Shown: positions 10,198 through 21,404 of the stretch, one piece after another | Layout: each line of letters starts with the position of its first letter | Numbering within the stretch: position 1 is the stretch's first letter | DNA from: Oenanthe sinensis | Taxonomy: Eukaryota; Streptophyta; Magnoliopsida; Apiales; Apiaceae | Direction of reading: 5' to 3' | Assembly (NCBI GenBank): GCA_028671895.1 | Contig: CM053794.1 | Span: 42,920,501-42,984,500 of the forward strand | DNA: 64,000 bases | Translations under genes and position numbers: made by a program | The notes under the pieces: generated by a model | What the model was told of the DNA's origin: nothing | The model's database searches: none | What the model saw: only the letters and a program-made list of their open reading frames with translations

Positions 10198-11349
10198 TTA
10201 TACTTCCTCTTCTGCATCTTCATCCAGGAAACTCAGTGCTTGACAAACTGAAGCTTCCACTTCCGCGTCATCTTCATCAATGCTAAAGAATGATTTCTTC
10301 CCAACCATTTCAGACACTCTTTTTGCAGGCCCTGAGTCACGAGGAGTCTCATTCACACACCGAGAAGTCCTGATTCTTGGAATGAAATCATGCACTACAG
10401 AAACAGACGATGGTGATTTTTCACATTCCAAATTCGTAAAAACAACAATCTCATTCGGAATCTCCCATCTCTTTTTCACTCGGTTCTCACCATTCCCTGG
10501 CGTTTTCGCAACAAACGAAGCCCTTTTCTTGTCACACCTCTTACCCTCATCCTGATCATTTTCTGGCAAAGATCTTTTCTTCACAGCAGACTGAACTGTA
10601 CTCTGATTACTATTATACCGACTCGCTACAATTCTACCAGGCCTCATTGATTTCTTAGCAACCCCCAAATTTTCCCCATCTCGAAACAATTTCTTAGGCT
10701 GAATTGATCGAAGAACCCCATCATCTTTCTTCACACCTTTCCTTATTCCAATTGTAGTAGCTGCATTTCTTGTCACCAAAAGGCCTTTTTTCGATTTCGG
10801 GCTAACACTCTTTCCCCTCTCTTTATCAATCCTATTCCCTTCATCAATCTCCGGTAACTTCCAAAAACAAGATTTACGCCTACTCGGCATTTCCTGAACA
10901 GGGGTCATCTCCGGCTTACCCACTTGCCGGAACTTAACAATCTCCGACGGGCCCAAACTAAAACCCCTTTTCTTTTCCCCAATCTTTTTCAATTTCTTTG
11001 CTTTTTCCGCTTTAAGCACTCCTAATCTTGACGACAGCCTATCAATTTCCTTCTCAGTCTCCTCAATTTCATCATCAATCTTCTTGAGTTCTTGATTCTG
11101 ATCACAAAGAGGCTTCATTTTTGAGTTTGCGATGAGCCCATTTGGCCTAACTTGTGCCTGAGAATTCAAAACAAATGGGCTTTGATTTTCTTTAGTTGAA
11201 TCATCAGATTCAAAAGAAGAGGATATAGACACAAATTGTGGCGCTTTGAGGGATGTAAAATCTTGAGAATCCCCTTTATCGAAAGCTGCATTGTTCCAGA
11301 TTTGAAGATCTGATGAGTTTTTGGCTTGTGGGTTTTGAAGAACATTCAT
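10198..11349 (-). CDS. Basic coiled-coil protein of unknown function, probably nuclear
   Basis: A single open exon of 383 residues, unbroken and much longer than chance in this AT-rich DNA. The N-terminus is Ser/Gln-rich and low in complexity. Residues about 85-122 form a strong heptad-like helix (ELKKIDDEIEETEKEIDRLS onward to KAEKAKKLKK). Next comes a conserved-looking patch FSLGPSEIVKFRQ followed by TPVQEMPSRRKSCFWKLPEI. The middle is very rich in Lys and Arg with several nuclear-signal-like clusters (PKSKKG, KKRSLPEN, CDKKRASF, RVKKRWEIP). The C-terminus is acidic (SIDEDDAEVEASVCQALSFL then DEDAEEEV). There are no membrane segments or enzyme motifs. I have seen similar unnamed plant proteins but cannot attach a function. 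The ATG at 11349 is the first in frame. Confidence 0.85.
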   Translation of the reverse strand: MNVLQNPQAKNSSDLQIWNNAAFDKGDSQDFTSLKAPQFVSISSSFESDDSTKENQSPFVLNSQAQVRPNGLIANSKMKPLCDQNQELKKIDDEIEETEKEIDRLSSRLGVLKAEKAKKLKKIGEKKRGFSLGPSEIVKFRQVGKPEMTPVQEMPSRRKSCFWKLPEIDEGNRIDKERGKSVSPKSKKGLLVTRNAATTIGIRKGVKKDDGVLRSIQPKKLFRDGENLGVAKKSMRPGRIVASRYNSNQSTVQSAVKKRSLPENDQDEGKRCDKKRASFVAKTPGNGENRVKKRWEIPNEIVVFTNLECEKSPSSVSVVHDFIPRIRTSRCVNETPRDSGPAKRVSEMVGKKSFFSIDEDDAEVEASVCQALSFLDEDAEEEV

Positions 11350-11892
11350 TTTCTTGAAATGGGTGTTAAAAATTAGTAGTCTAAGTGATTGTGATTTTGT
11401 TGAATTGCTGGAGGGGTTTTGAAGAGTGGGTTAGAGAGAGAAATAGATGCGTTTTGATTGTGTTTTTGAGTGTATATGAATATGACCGTTGGAGAGAATT
11501 AGAGGTTTTGTGGGCTGTCCATTTCGATCTCGATCGTTGGATTATCGTGTACGTTATTATGGACGCTCCGATTTGGTTTCCCATTTTATAACTTTATTAA
11601 ATCAATGATAAAATTTATTATCATTGAAGATTGAAAACAAATTTCATGTGTAAATCATTAATCACTTGTTAATTACATGTATGAAACTGTAGAAAGTCAT
11701 ATAATTTTGTTAATATTCAAGCAATTACACTTACATTCTTATAGAAGCGTTTGTCACGCTGAAGTCTGAACAACTTATTAACACGTTCTCATGTGATAAT
11801 CCTATTGATCCCAATAAAATCAACAAAATGAAATAGAAAAACTATGACAAACTTTGGAGATTATCAATCTCATAAAACAAACATAACCATTA

Positions 11893-12422
11893 TTAGGTAA
11901 GAGTCCCATTAATGCAAAGCCACTCGTTCACAAAGATTTTGCTGCAGTTAAGGTTGGGATTGATTGAGCCGAAAAACTCAGGTGTTATGTTGAGTGCAGC
12001 AGATACTGTGGAGCATGTATCCCCACTTGCTGCTCCATACACCTTGTTACAAACCACTGTCTTAAACCCGACTGTAAAACAAGTACAAAGAAATTGTTAT
12101 GCAGAATTGGAACAAGATTACAAGAATTATTTAATCGCTTGAACAAAAAACAACTCATTGTTATCATTGGCTGCTTAGAGCCCAGTGCAAGTCCTTTCCA
12201 TTTTTGTTAAGGTTGAAAGTTCGATCATCAGTGGATACATGTGTCCATTTCCTTTTACGAATCTTATTGACGTAACTAACCTATTATGAAACACGCATAT
12301 AAGATCACAGGGAGTTACTTACTGCCTAGAGTAATACTTCCACCATCAGCGATTGAGACGATTAGGAGGAGAAGTGCTAAGATTTCAAGCACGTTGAAGA
12401 GCATTCCTATTGCTTTTGCCAT
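11893..12422 (-). CDS. Small secreted LysM-domain protein
   Basis: Two exons, 12422-12323 and 12071-11893, join in frame across a GT-AG intron (donor GTAAGT, acceptor TTGTTTTACAG) to give 92 residues. Exon 1 encodes an N-terminal signal peptide (MAKAIGMLFNVLEILALLLL then IVSIADG). Exon 2 encodes one LysM domain: VVCNKVYGAASGDTCSTVSA, then LNITPEFFGSINPNLNC and a closing NEWLCING. The SGDTC and NPNLNC elements and the four cysteines are typical of plant LysM modules, which bind N-acetylglucosamine polymers. There is no kinase domain, membrane segment or GPI-type tail, so the product is a free apoplastic single-LysM mini-protein. This plant family has no firmly established role; chitin binding is inferred from the domain. 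The gene was too split to appear as one open frame. Confidence 0.88.
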
Positions 12423-12463
12423 TTCTACCTTGTTATTAGACTAAAATTGCTGCTTGTATAGTT

Positions 12464-12473
12464 GTATTTATAA
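12464..12473 (-). promoter_or_regulatory. TATA-like element of the LysM gene
   Basis: On the minus strand this reads TTATAAATAC, about 45 bp before the ATG at 12422. That would leave a very short 5' leader, so it is only a candidate. Confidence 0.4.
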
Positions 12474-13665
12474 ATGCACAACACATGGAAATATGCTATA
12501 TATAACATGAATATACCCGCATTTGCAATCGACGATGAGATTAAAGGAGCCTATTAAAAAAAAGTACTCTAGGAAACTCCTTCATGTTAATCATCAGAGT
12601 ACAATGCATGTTGTTATCCATCTGTTTTCTTGTTTCTTCAATAAGCTCCAACAAGTACAAAGACAAAAAGAATACTTTGGACAAAATTGAAGTATTACCT
12701 TACTAATAAACGTGTTATTTATGTTGCACAAAAACAAAAAATCCAACCACACATACTAAACCATTCCGGCCCACTAGCTGGAAAGCCCGAATAGTTTTTG
12801 GGCAAACTTAAAACCCAATACTATATAGACTATAACAGGAATGAGTGCAAACTGAGTCAATAATGGATGCTATGAAAATACACTAGTATTATATATTAGT
12901 TGAAACTTGTTGCTTTCACAATAATTGTTCAATATACAAGTGGTCTACCTTTTTAATCATAATTTGTGTTTATGTTACTTTTTATAATCCAATTATGTAC
13001 TTTCTTACTCCAACATATTTGACAAATCCATATCACTTTCATCATCCCCTATTATTTTACTTCTAAAACTAATATATTTTAACAGTTTATAAAATCAAAC
13101 ACTACTCTTCTTGTTAAAATATGAACACTCAAACATTCACTACATTGACCTCTTATATTCTCGAGTATGAACTCATAAATATAATCCTGGCTTGATTTTG
13201 ATACTACTTTCGTTTCACTGCAACAAATATGTGATAAATGTAATACAGTAATTATATGTGATATAAATAGTTTTCTCTTATATCAAGTAAAAGTTTAAAT
13301 TTTAATTTTTATATAATGTAAATAATTCTAAAAAAATTACATATAACTGTTAAAAAAACAAAAATAATAGTAAGTGTCAAAGGGAGAATGTATTAGCATT
13401 AATAAAAAAAATTGGAAGGCTAGTTTTATTTACTATATAGATCTAGATTTCAGATGAGATTAATCATTATAATTATATTACTTCAAAAAAAAAATAGCAG
13501 TGGTGGAAAAAGTTGATTTTTCTTCTCATTATTTGCAATACAGAATTACAGATGATGAGATCATGAGATCATGAGAATAGCAAGTGCAAAATCTACTATA
13601 CATTTTTATATATATACACAATCTAATTACACCCGACCCGACCCGACACAACTCATCTCTCTCTC
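12474..13665. other. Intergenic between LysM and WIP genes
   Basis: No gene is seen. Near 13620 there is a short run of CCCGA repeats, and the 13620-13665 segment is probably 3' untranslated sequence of the WIP gene. Confidence 0.4.
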
Positions 13666-13959
13666 TTAGCTAGGTCCCCAGCAGCTCAAGTACATAACTT
13701 GCCGGAGAGAATCATCAGCGTGCTTTCTAACCTCATCTCCGTTACAATTCATAACTGCTCCGCCGTGATCGGCGCCGGCGATGCTCGCAATCGGCCGGAC
13801 ATCGGCATGATCGCCGGAATATGAAGAAGAAGACGAGAATCGCCGGCGTCCGTGCTGGATTGACCGGAGACCGGACTTCAAGGTCTGTCCGCCGTGATCG
13901 GTGTGGCCGTTGACGACGGCGACCGTCGCTGCTGCCCAAACTCTGTTCAAATATGCCAT
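13666..13959 (-). CDS. DUF3774 wound-induced protein (WIP family)
   Basis: An intronless gene of 97 residues, starting MAYLNRVWAAATVAVVNGHT and ending QVMYLSCWGPS. Both ends are hallmarks of the plant wound-induced DUF3774 family: the N-terminal YLNRVW-AA(T)VAV helix and the C-terminal S-L-R-(x)-V-M-Y-L-S-C-W-G-P block. The middle is a variable Ser/Arg-rich stretch. The length fits the family (roughly 80-100). Members are induced by wounding and related stress; their molecular activity is not settled. The coding region is clearly more GC-rich than its surroundings. A TATA box lies about 100 bp upstream of the ATG. Confidence 0.93.
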   Translation of the reverse strand: MAYLNRVWAAATVAVVNGHTDHGGQTLKSGLRSIQHGRRRFSSSSSYSGDHADVRPIASIAGADHGGAVMNCNGDEVRKHADDSLRQVMYLSCWGPS

Positions 13960-14062
13960 ATTGTACCTTCTGTATGTGTCTATATATGTGTTTTTGTGTG
14001 TAATTGAGAGTTGTTATTGAGCTGTTTTGTTGGATTGAAAATGAAGAGTGTGGGATGGGATG

Positions 14063-14070
14063 TATTTATA
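14063..14070 (-). promoter_or_regulatory. TATA box of the WIP gene
   Basis: The minus strand reads CCTATAAATACATCC, a canonical plant TATA box about 105 bp upstream of the ATG, giving an expected leader of roughly 70 nt. Confidence 0.7.
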
Positions 14071-14354
14071 GGCAAAGGGAATGATAAGTGGTTTTGAAGA
14101 AACCGGAAACAGGATACCAGAAACCGGGGGTCGAGGTGGGTTCCTAGCGGGGCCCATATATAGATGGGTTGTTTTGGACATTTCGATATTTTGTGGGTGA
14201 CTGTGACGCATGTCATTTTAAACTTTTCTATCTTTTACTGTATTTATTTTATTCGTCAAACTAATTTCATGATATGATATTTGATTATTTATATGCTCCT
14301 CTATTGTATTTTCATTCCCACTATTACCCTTGAGTAATAACACACTGATAATAT

Positions 14355-14563
14355 AGGGGGTATTTGGCTTAGTTTATAAGTAATAAGTTATTTTTTTTAA
14401 AAATATTTTCATAATTTTTTTGAAAATTAATATTTATTTTAGAAATTTAAGACCAAATCTTATTTCCAAATTTGAAAATAAGTTACTTATTTTCAGAAAA
14501 AATACATATATATCAACTTTTTCAGTTTATAAGCCGAGTTATAAGCTGCCCCAAACGGGGCCA
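14355..14563. mobile_element. MITE of the 'GGGGTGTTTGG' family, copy A
   Basis: A short nonautonomous DNA element: left end GGGGGTATTTGGCTTAG, right end CCCCAAACGGGGCC. Inside is the family core with AATAAGTTACTTATTTTCAG. Related copies are at 26172, 28964, 45009 and 53064. Confidence 0.75.
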
Positions 14564-16253
14564 TAATTTGACCTAATTTTATGTTCACTGCTTATCATAA
14601 TTAAAACATATACACTAATCAATATTATTATAAATAAATATTATCATAAATGAGTTTTTGTATGTTTCCAACTAAAAAGTCAGACGTTTAAAAAAAAATA
14701 ATGGTACATATTTCATCAACATTTTGATCATGAAAATAAAAAAGATTCTTCTTCTCTAGTCCATAAAATTAACATCCCTCGTTATTAATATTTTATAATG
14801 AAATTGTTATTAATAATATTATTATGATAATATTTAAGTAAAATACTTTTGATTCAGTTAAAATTAATTTCTAAAAGGTTAAAAATGTTATTTAATAAAA
14901 TTTGTTTAAATATATTTACAATAAATTTAAATTGACATCTAAAAATTTATTTCAGAAAAATTATTATGATATATTTATTTCTAGTTTTAAATTTCTAATA
15001 ACTACCAAGTACTAAAGTGGCTAAAAATATCTTACAAAAAAATCATCTAACAATAAAAGCAGCTAAAAATAATCTACTCAGATTTAAAATATGAATTATT
15101 TTTTAAAAATGAATTTAAAATTATATTTAGAACTTAAACCAAGCAAATTACTAAAGTTCATTCTATTTTATATTTAAAATTAATGTAAAACACCTCATAG
15201 TATAAAGCATCTTAATCTTTATATTTACAATAAAAATACTTGAATAAATGTTTATTTTAATAACAAACTCTTACAATTTCAAGTTTACAAGTGTAAAACT
15301 TTAGTTCCATTTTTTTTTTACGATTTTTTTTGACGAAACTTTAGTTCCATTTTGATATAAATTTATTAAAAAAAAGAAGATGATTTTTATGTTGTACAGA
15401 ATATATAAATTCCCGTATGTTTACCTGAACGATTATCGTAATACGCGTATTAATTAAGATAGTTATGCATTAAGTTGTGTACATAAGGCATTATTGTACA
15501 AAATTGATTAAAATTAATTTTTCTTAATATGTGTGTAAAAGTCAAATCAGTCAAGAATAATGGGACGGAGGGAGTACTTTCTAATTGTTCTTAATGGTAT
15601 AAAATTCTCATGAAGATTTTGTAAATTCAAATTTTGTTATTGCAAAATTTTTTGTTATTGCATTTGTTTGCATTATACTCCTTTTTAACTTTATTCATAT
15701 AATTTCAAAAAGCAAAAAAGATTAATATTAATATATACTGTTACTTTCATCCCATTTTAACTATTTTTTGATTTTTTAATACGTATATTAAGATATGAAA
15801 AAAAAATATTTTATATATAATTTTAACTTTTAATTAAAATAAATATATATATATATATATATATATAATTCTTCTTATATTTTAACATATGTGTTAAAAA
15901 GGCAACTCCGTAAGGAAAATAGATCATTAATAAAAAAGAATTTATATAATATGTTCCAAATTAATGGGGTCATTTATCAATATGTCCATTTTTAAATTCA
16001 TTTTATAAATATGTCTCATTACCTTATTATCACACTCAAATATAAATATTAAGACTAATATACATTCAGATTAACTTAACATAATTTATATGACTTGTGA
16101 TTAATAATGATGAGTTAATATATAATTATTTTATTTTCACAAGTCTTAATCTTATAGTAATTCAATTTTTTTGAAGATGTGTTTAGTAATCTAGTTAATT
16201 GAATAATGATATGATTAAATTATCGAAACTTATTATTTGCATGTGTGAAATAT
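14564..16253. other. AT-rich intergenic DNA
   Basis: Nothing coding is seen. An isolated GGGACGGAGGGAGTA (about 15563-15577) is the right end of a Stowaway without a visible partner. A (TA)n run lies at about 15844-15867. The rest is very AT-rich. Confidence 0.5.
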
Positions 16254-16613
16254 GGGTTTTTTAGTTCTTGTTATAATTTTTTTTTTCATTTTTTAAATAA
16301 TTTTTTTGAAATAAAAATTTCAAAGATAAATTTTGTATATTTAACATATATTAAAATTTTACAATAAAATAATTTAGTCTCAAATTTAGATTTAGAGGAT
16401 TTAATTTATAGATATTACATTAAATTTTATATGTTTAATATATATTACATTTATTTTAGAATTTCAATTGATTTAAGCTAAAAGGATAAAAGTGTACTTC
16501 TAAAACTATTAAGATGAAAAAAATTGTATATGGAACATATTTGAAAATACGATTAAAAATATGACATATTTGTAAACAATTTTTAAATTTGGGACATATT
16601 AGAAAAAAAACCC
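16254..16613. repeat. Dispersed AT-rich repeat, copy 1
   Basis: Bounded by GGGTTTTTT on the left and AAAAAAAACCC on the right. The right two-thirds recurs at 63141-63514 with phrases such as TCTCAAATTTAGATTTAGA, TTTTATATGTTTAATATATA and GAACATATTTGAAAATACG. It is probably a short-TIR element of unknown family. Confidence 0.65.
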
Positions 16614-16616
16614 TTA

Positions 16617-17162
16617 GGGTGTGTTCGGTTGGAGGATATGAATGAATTTTCGTGGGAATGGAATAATCATTCCATCGGGAATGAAAAAATAGTTGTTCAG
16701 CTGAGTATTTTCGTGTTATTTTTATCCTTCATAATAAGTCAATTTTGTATCTCACCCTCTCACATGGGATAACCATTTTTATTGTTACTAACAATAATTT
16801 TTTATCTTTATTTTTCCTCTTAAATATAATATATTTGTAATTCAATATATTTAATGGGAAAAAATTGTTTAGCTATTTATTTTTTTAATTATTAAATTTT
16901 TTAACTTAAATTATTAATATAATTTTATTTCTCATTTTAATTAATTTTGCCTTATATTTTCTATATTATTTAGTAAATTTATTATTAAATAAACTTTTTT
17001 TTAAAACTCATTTTATCTATATATTAAACAAATAAATTAATAAAAATGATCATTTCATTTTCAATAAAATTAATATAATGAAACGAATATTCTTATCTCA
17101 TTTCATTCATTTAACTCATTCTCATCTCAACTCATTCGTATCCTTCTAACCAAACACACAAA
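16617..17162. mobile_element. Tourist-like MITE, degenerate
   Basis: The left end GGGTGTGTTCGGTTGGAGGA is mirrored on the right by TCCTTCTAACCAAACACAC, and the repeats continue into GAATGAATT / AACTCATTC. TTA precedes the left end, but the right flank (AAA) does not match, so the 3-bp target duplication of the PIF/Harbinger group is not intact. Confidence 0.65.
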
Positions 17163-17551
17163 AATCACAAATGAAAAGTGTAATTAACAAAAAGAAAGAG
17201 CGACGAGTACGAGTACCAATTACTCGTATTAAGGACACGAGGAGGGGACAGGTAGCAAGCTTATCAGAGTGACTCATCACTATATTTCTATGGCAAGATT
17301 CCTCCCCCTCACAGGCTACATGTTGGCTCGAATTTCTAACAAAATATACAATTAAAATATTATCAATTTAATTTTTTTATTATCAGATATAATAAAAGAA
17401 GTAGATTTATCAACTTTATCCTCCGGGGTGTTACTTTCTACTTTTTCTTTGAAAGTTAGGATAAATTCAAAGAAATATGAAGGGGACACGTGATTTGACA
17501 TGGAACCCCTACCTATTTTTCTGTGTCTGATGCGATATCTCTATTTTAATA
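17163..17551. other. Noncoding segment with islands shared with 23.8-24.1 kb
   Basis: Two islands match the second site. The first, near 17255-17295, shares GAGTGACTCATCAC and the adjoining CTTATC and TTTCTAT. The second, near 17489-17515, shares an ACGTGA-TTGRCATG-ACCCCTACC type sequence with a CACGTG box. No open frame is conserved. Confidence 0.55.
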
Positions 17552-17832
17552 CTCCCTCTGTCCCAACCAATTATTTAAACTTTTTTTTTGGACGTCTCAC
17601 CCAATTCTTTACATTACTAAAAATAATAACTTTCAACAATAAAATACATTATTACATTCACTACTTCACTCCACTTTTTCAACACTTTACACTATTACAC
17701 CCACTACTTCATTTATTTTAACAATAAAATCACTATTACACTCACTACTTCATTTATTTTAACAATATTACACTCACTATCTTGGTCTCCGTGCCCGGAC
17801 GAAATGTAAACATTTGACCGGGACTGAGGGAG
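17552..17832 (+). mobile_element. Stowaway MITE, copy 1
   Basis: The element starts CTCCCTCTGTCCCAACCAAT and ends GACCGGGACTGAGGGAG, with TA on both sides (17550-17551 and 17833-17834). Its interior resembles the copies at 20869, 44025 and 52287 (CACTACTTCA, TTTTAACAATAAAATCACTA, CCGTGCCCGGAC). Confidence 0.9.
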
Positions 17833-19379
17833 TATCATATTAGAGTTCGTTTGGTATACAGTCATTAATGTAAGAATTTTAACTCCCGTCTATTAGTTGA
17901 TTGTCAAAATGATAAGAAGTTGAAATACCTGTATAATACAGGAAATCAATGCTCATTCCCCCTAGTAATTCACATTTCACGTACACAAAACACACACATA
18001 TATACGAGGTTAAAAATAACGTGAACACTGCACACACATATAATTTACATATATTTTTTAATTCAATAATACATGAATTTTTTTAAAAATTATAATATAT
18101 TAATATTTGAAAAGAGGAGAATTGTCATTAAAAAATATTATAATATATATATAATTGCAAATTTAATAAATAAAAAAATTATCACGATGAACAAAATATA
18201 TAATTTAGTCATTACAAAAAATGAAATTTCGAAACTCATAATTACATTGAAAAAGAATAATTATAATTAAATAAAAAAATTAGGAAAGAAAAAAAATCAA
18301 CATTAATAATGAAAAATTTGATATATTAAATAAAATATAAAAGAAAGATTTTGTTAGTAATTAAATAATTAAATTTAATAAAAAATTATTTTTAAGATAT
18401 ATATTAATAAACAAATTATTGACTTAAAATAAAATAAATAATATTTAATAAATAAAATATTATATCAACTGAAATGGATGATCAGAAAGTACAAGTTTTA
18501 AAATGTTAACCAAACAAAAAATTTCAACTTTCCGGAAACTTCATATAGACAGGAAAGGGAACTTCCTGTAGGAAGTTACTTCTTACAATATACAAAACAA
18601 ACACTTAGTCCGGTTAACGTAGAAATTTGGTGATAACAAATTCGGGGAGAGTGCTATAACAAAGTGGTAGTTGATGATGATGAACGACATAGGTTGATGG
18701 TGGTGTTAGGTGTTTTGGGGGCTGACATTTGCGAAAAAAAATAACACGTAAAAATTAGGGTTCTTACGTGCCAGTGACTACTCGGGGTCCCCAATAATGT
18801 GCTTTTACGTACTCTTTATATAAGTATCAAGTCCAACGTAGTTCTTGGAGAGTAAGAAACTTAATAGAATCAGATTTCCTGCCCAAGGCGGATTTGGACC
18901 ATCGTCTCAAACGCACCTGGGTTCGGGCCATTGAAACCCAATTACGTATTAGGAACGTGGTAGCTAAGTGCTCGAGCCGATTTTATCGTAAACCAGCCTA
19001 GAATTGTTTCATATTTTCCCTAAGTCGCAATCGTAATGGGCTAGCTCTCTAAAAATGTCTCTCAAGACGATGTAACTAGACTTCCCTAACTGGGTGAGAA
19101 CCCAATTAGCCTGGATGTAACCTAGTTTTCAACACTAACGAGTCTATGACAAGTAAAAATATTAGGCGATGTTGATGATAAAGGTGAAACTCAACTTCAT
19201 ATTCTCCTATAATATTGATGTACCTGAAAAGCGTACATGTCTCCGTCCTCCGCAAAGTGGGCGAGTTTTATATAAAGATGTGATGTAACATATTACTCTT
19301 CTAAACCAATTGTCATAACAAGAACGATGCCTCATTCATACATGCAATTCTTTATGTTTCAATGAGCTCAAAAGGTAAA

Positions 19380-19507
19380 TTTTTAAGTAATATAGATACC
19401 TATATAGTTAGGGTCTGTACTATAAATATATGTATATTTTTTAGGCTCGTAGGTACCGACCGACCAAATTTTTTAATATTTTGTTTATAATAATACAGTA
19501 TAGATAT
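19380..19507 (+). repeat. Local direct duplication, copy 1
   Basis: Shares with 20315-20463 the order TAATATAGA, TATATAGTTAG, GTATATTTTT-AGGC-CGT, ACCGACCGACCAAA and TTTTAATATTTTG. Both copies are diverged. Confidence 0.65.
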
Positions 19508-20314
19508 GAAATCAAACATGTACTTAACATTTTTTTTATTGATTATTAGACATGATTAGGGCTAAGGTTTACTCCTGTCCAATTCGATAGTAAAAAAGTG
19601 AATAAAATTGTATAATAAATTATAAATTATTTTTATTATTAAATTTTACTATTTCCTAAATATTAAGAAATATAAATAATTGGAAGATAAATATAAAAAC
19701 AAAAAATATAAAGAATTGAAGAAGAAAAAATAGTATACAATTATTTTAGCAGAGGTTGTGTATATAATAATTTTCTGGCCTTTTATAATACTCATGAGTT
19801 TTGTAAATAAAATTTGAAACATTCATACAATTTGTTTTAAAATTACAAGTCAGGTGTTATTATTTTGGCGAATTGATTAAAAAAATGATATGAACTACGG
19901 TTAAAATTATATAATCATGGCCACTTCCTTTTTTTGGAGCTTACCAAGTAGTGGAAGTCGTTTTCATATGTCGTCTAGTCACTAGTGGCCTTTAAATTAA
20001 CATTGATTTTAAATAGTGTAGATAGGAATATAGGATGATAGGTCGACGAGTGATTAACTCATTTTATTATTCTTAATAAAAAAAATCATTTTATTATTAC
20101 TACGAAACACGAAATAATTAATATTTAGTTAAATTGATTTTTTATTTATATTTTTATTGATACTTAATATAAAATTTTATAATATTAAGAATTTATATTA
20201 ATATTGTACATTCTTTTTTTTATATAAATTTATTATATTTAATATAAATATGTTATAATTTGGATCCGTGTTATAATAAAATAATAAATAATTATATAAT
20301 TGGGTCTAAAAAGT

Positions 20315-20463
20315 AAAATTTTAGTTAATATAGACATGTATATAGTTAGAGCCGGTATTATAAAAATAAAATTATATTTAATACATGTATATTTTTAGGC
20401 CCGTGACACAGACACCCCGTAACCGACCGACCAAAACTTTTAATATTTTGACTATAATAATAT
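20315..20463 (+). repeat. Local direct duplication, copy 2
   Basis: Second copy of the segment at 19380-19507, about 0.93 kb downstream, with small insertions. Confidence 0.65.
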
Positions 20464-20576
20464 AGTAGAACACAAACCGGGTCTTTTTATCTCTTTCGAG
20501 TTTAAAATAAAAAAATTATATACTCATATTAAATTCCTGTAAAACATGCTTAATAAAAAGCAAAAATAAAAAAAAA

Positions 20577-20750
20577 CTGAAATCACATTAAAAAAATACA
20601 ACATCTTCGCAAATCTTCAAAATTTGATTAAGGAACATAATTTCGAATCAAGGCAATATTGATGTATATTATTTTATTTTATATTAGTTTACCATCTTTA
20701 AATTTATATTAATATATTTAGAATTATTAATATTAAATTTAAACATGTTA
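20577..20750 (-). repeat. Dispersed repeat, copy 2 of an inverted pair
   Basis: Reverse-complement counterpart of 8480-8653, about 12 kb away. Confidence 0.75.
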
Positions 20751-20868
20751 TTAGTGAGGATCCAACTCTTGAGTCTTGACCTCTGTAGTATACGGATAAA
20801 ATCTCTTTTACTCTTACCATATATAAGATATAATTTAATAAATATTTAACTTTTCTAGTTATCTAATA

Positions 20869-21404
20869 CTCCCTCCGTCCCAACCAATTCTTTACACTTT
20901 CCTTTTTGGGACGTCCCACCCAATTCTTTACATTACTAAAAATAGTACTCCCTCCGTCCCGGCCAAATGTTTACATTTGGTCCGGGCACGGAGACCAAGG
21001 ATAGTGGGTGTAATAGTGATTTTATTGTTAAAATAAATGAAGTAGTGGGTGTAATAGTGTAAAGTGTTGAAAAAGTGGAGTGAAGTAGTGGATGTAATAA
21101 TATATTTATTGTTAAAAGTTACTATTTTTAGTAATGTAAAGAATTGGGTGGGACGTCCCAAAAAGGAAAGTGTAAAGAATTGGTTGGGACGGAGGGAGTA
21201 ACTTTTAACAATAAAATACATTATTACATCCACTACTTCACTCCACTTTTTCAACACTTTACACTATTACACCCACTACTTCATTTATTTTACAATAAAA
21301 TCACTATTACACCCACTACTTCATTTATTTTAACAATACTACACCCACTATCCTTGATCTCCGTGCCCGGACCAAATGTAAACAATTGGCCGGGACGGAG
21401 GGAG
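20869..21404 (+). mobile_element. Stowaway MITE interrupted by a second Stowaway (outer element)
   Basis: The outer element begins CTCCCTCCGTCCCAACCAAT after TA (20867-20868). It runs to ACTAAAAATAG, is interrupted at a TA (20946-20947), resumes as ACTTTTAACAATAAAATAC at 21201 and ends GGGACGGAGGGAG at 21404 before TA. The host TA is duplicated at both edges of the insert. Confidence 0.92.
20948..21198 (-). mobile_element. Stowaway MITE nested in the previous one, opposite orientation
   Basis: The inner element starts with the family's right end (CTCCCTCCGTCCCGGCCAAA then the CCGGGCACGGAGACC block) and ends with the left end (ATTGGTTGGGACGGAGGGAG). It is therefore inverted relative to its host and flanked by TA on both sides. 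Confidence 0.92.

Larger units (their letters stand above)
17833..20868. other. AT-rich intergenic DNA with an unassigned higher-GC block
   Basis: No gene is seen. About 18590-19340 is less AT-rich than its surroundings and contains a TTTATATAAG TATA-like phrase near 18816, but shows no protein similarity I can recognise; it could be a retroelement terminal repeat or other transposon debris. Flanking stretches contain the duplicated segments 19380-19507 and 20315-20463. Confidence 0.4.

Noticed and set aside
11385..11591. Overlapping frames on both strands just upstream of the coiled-coil gene
   Set aside because: They lie in its probable 5' leader, mirror each other and have no domain.
13742..13939. 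Second minus-strand frame within the WIP gene
   Set aside because: Arg-rich alternative frame of the DUF3774 gene, whose own frame carries the family motifs.
13980..14216. 78-codon minus-strand frame upstream of WIP
   Set aside because: It spans the WIP TATA box and leader, so it is promoter DNA rather than a gene.
20928..21257. 109-codon minus-strand frame
   Set aside because: Runs through two nested Stowaway elements; the same peptide text recurs wherever the MITE occurs.
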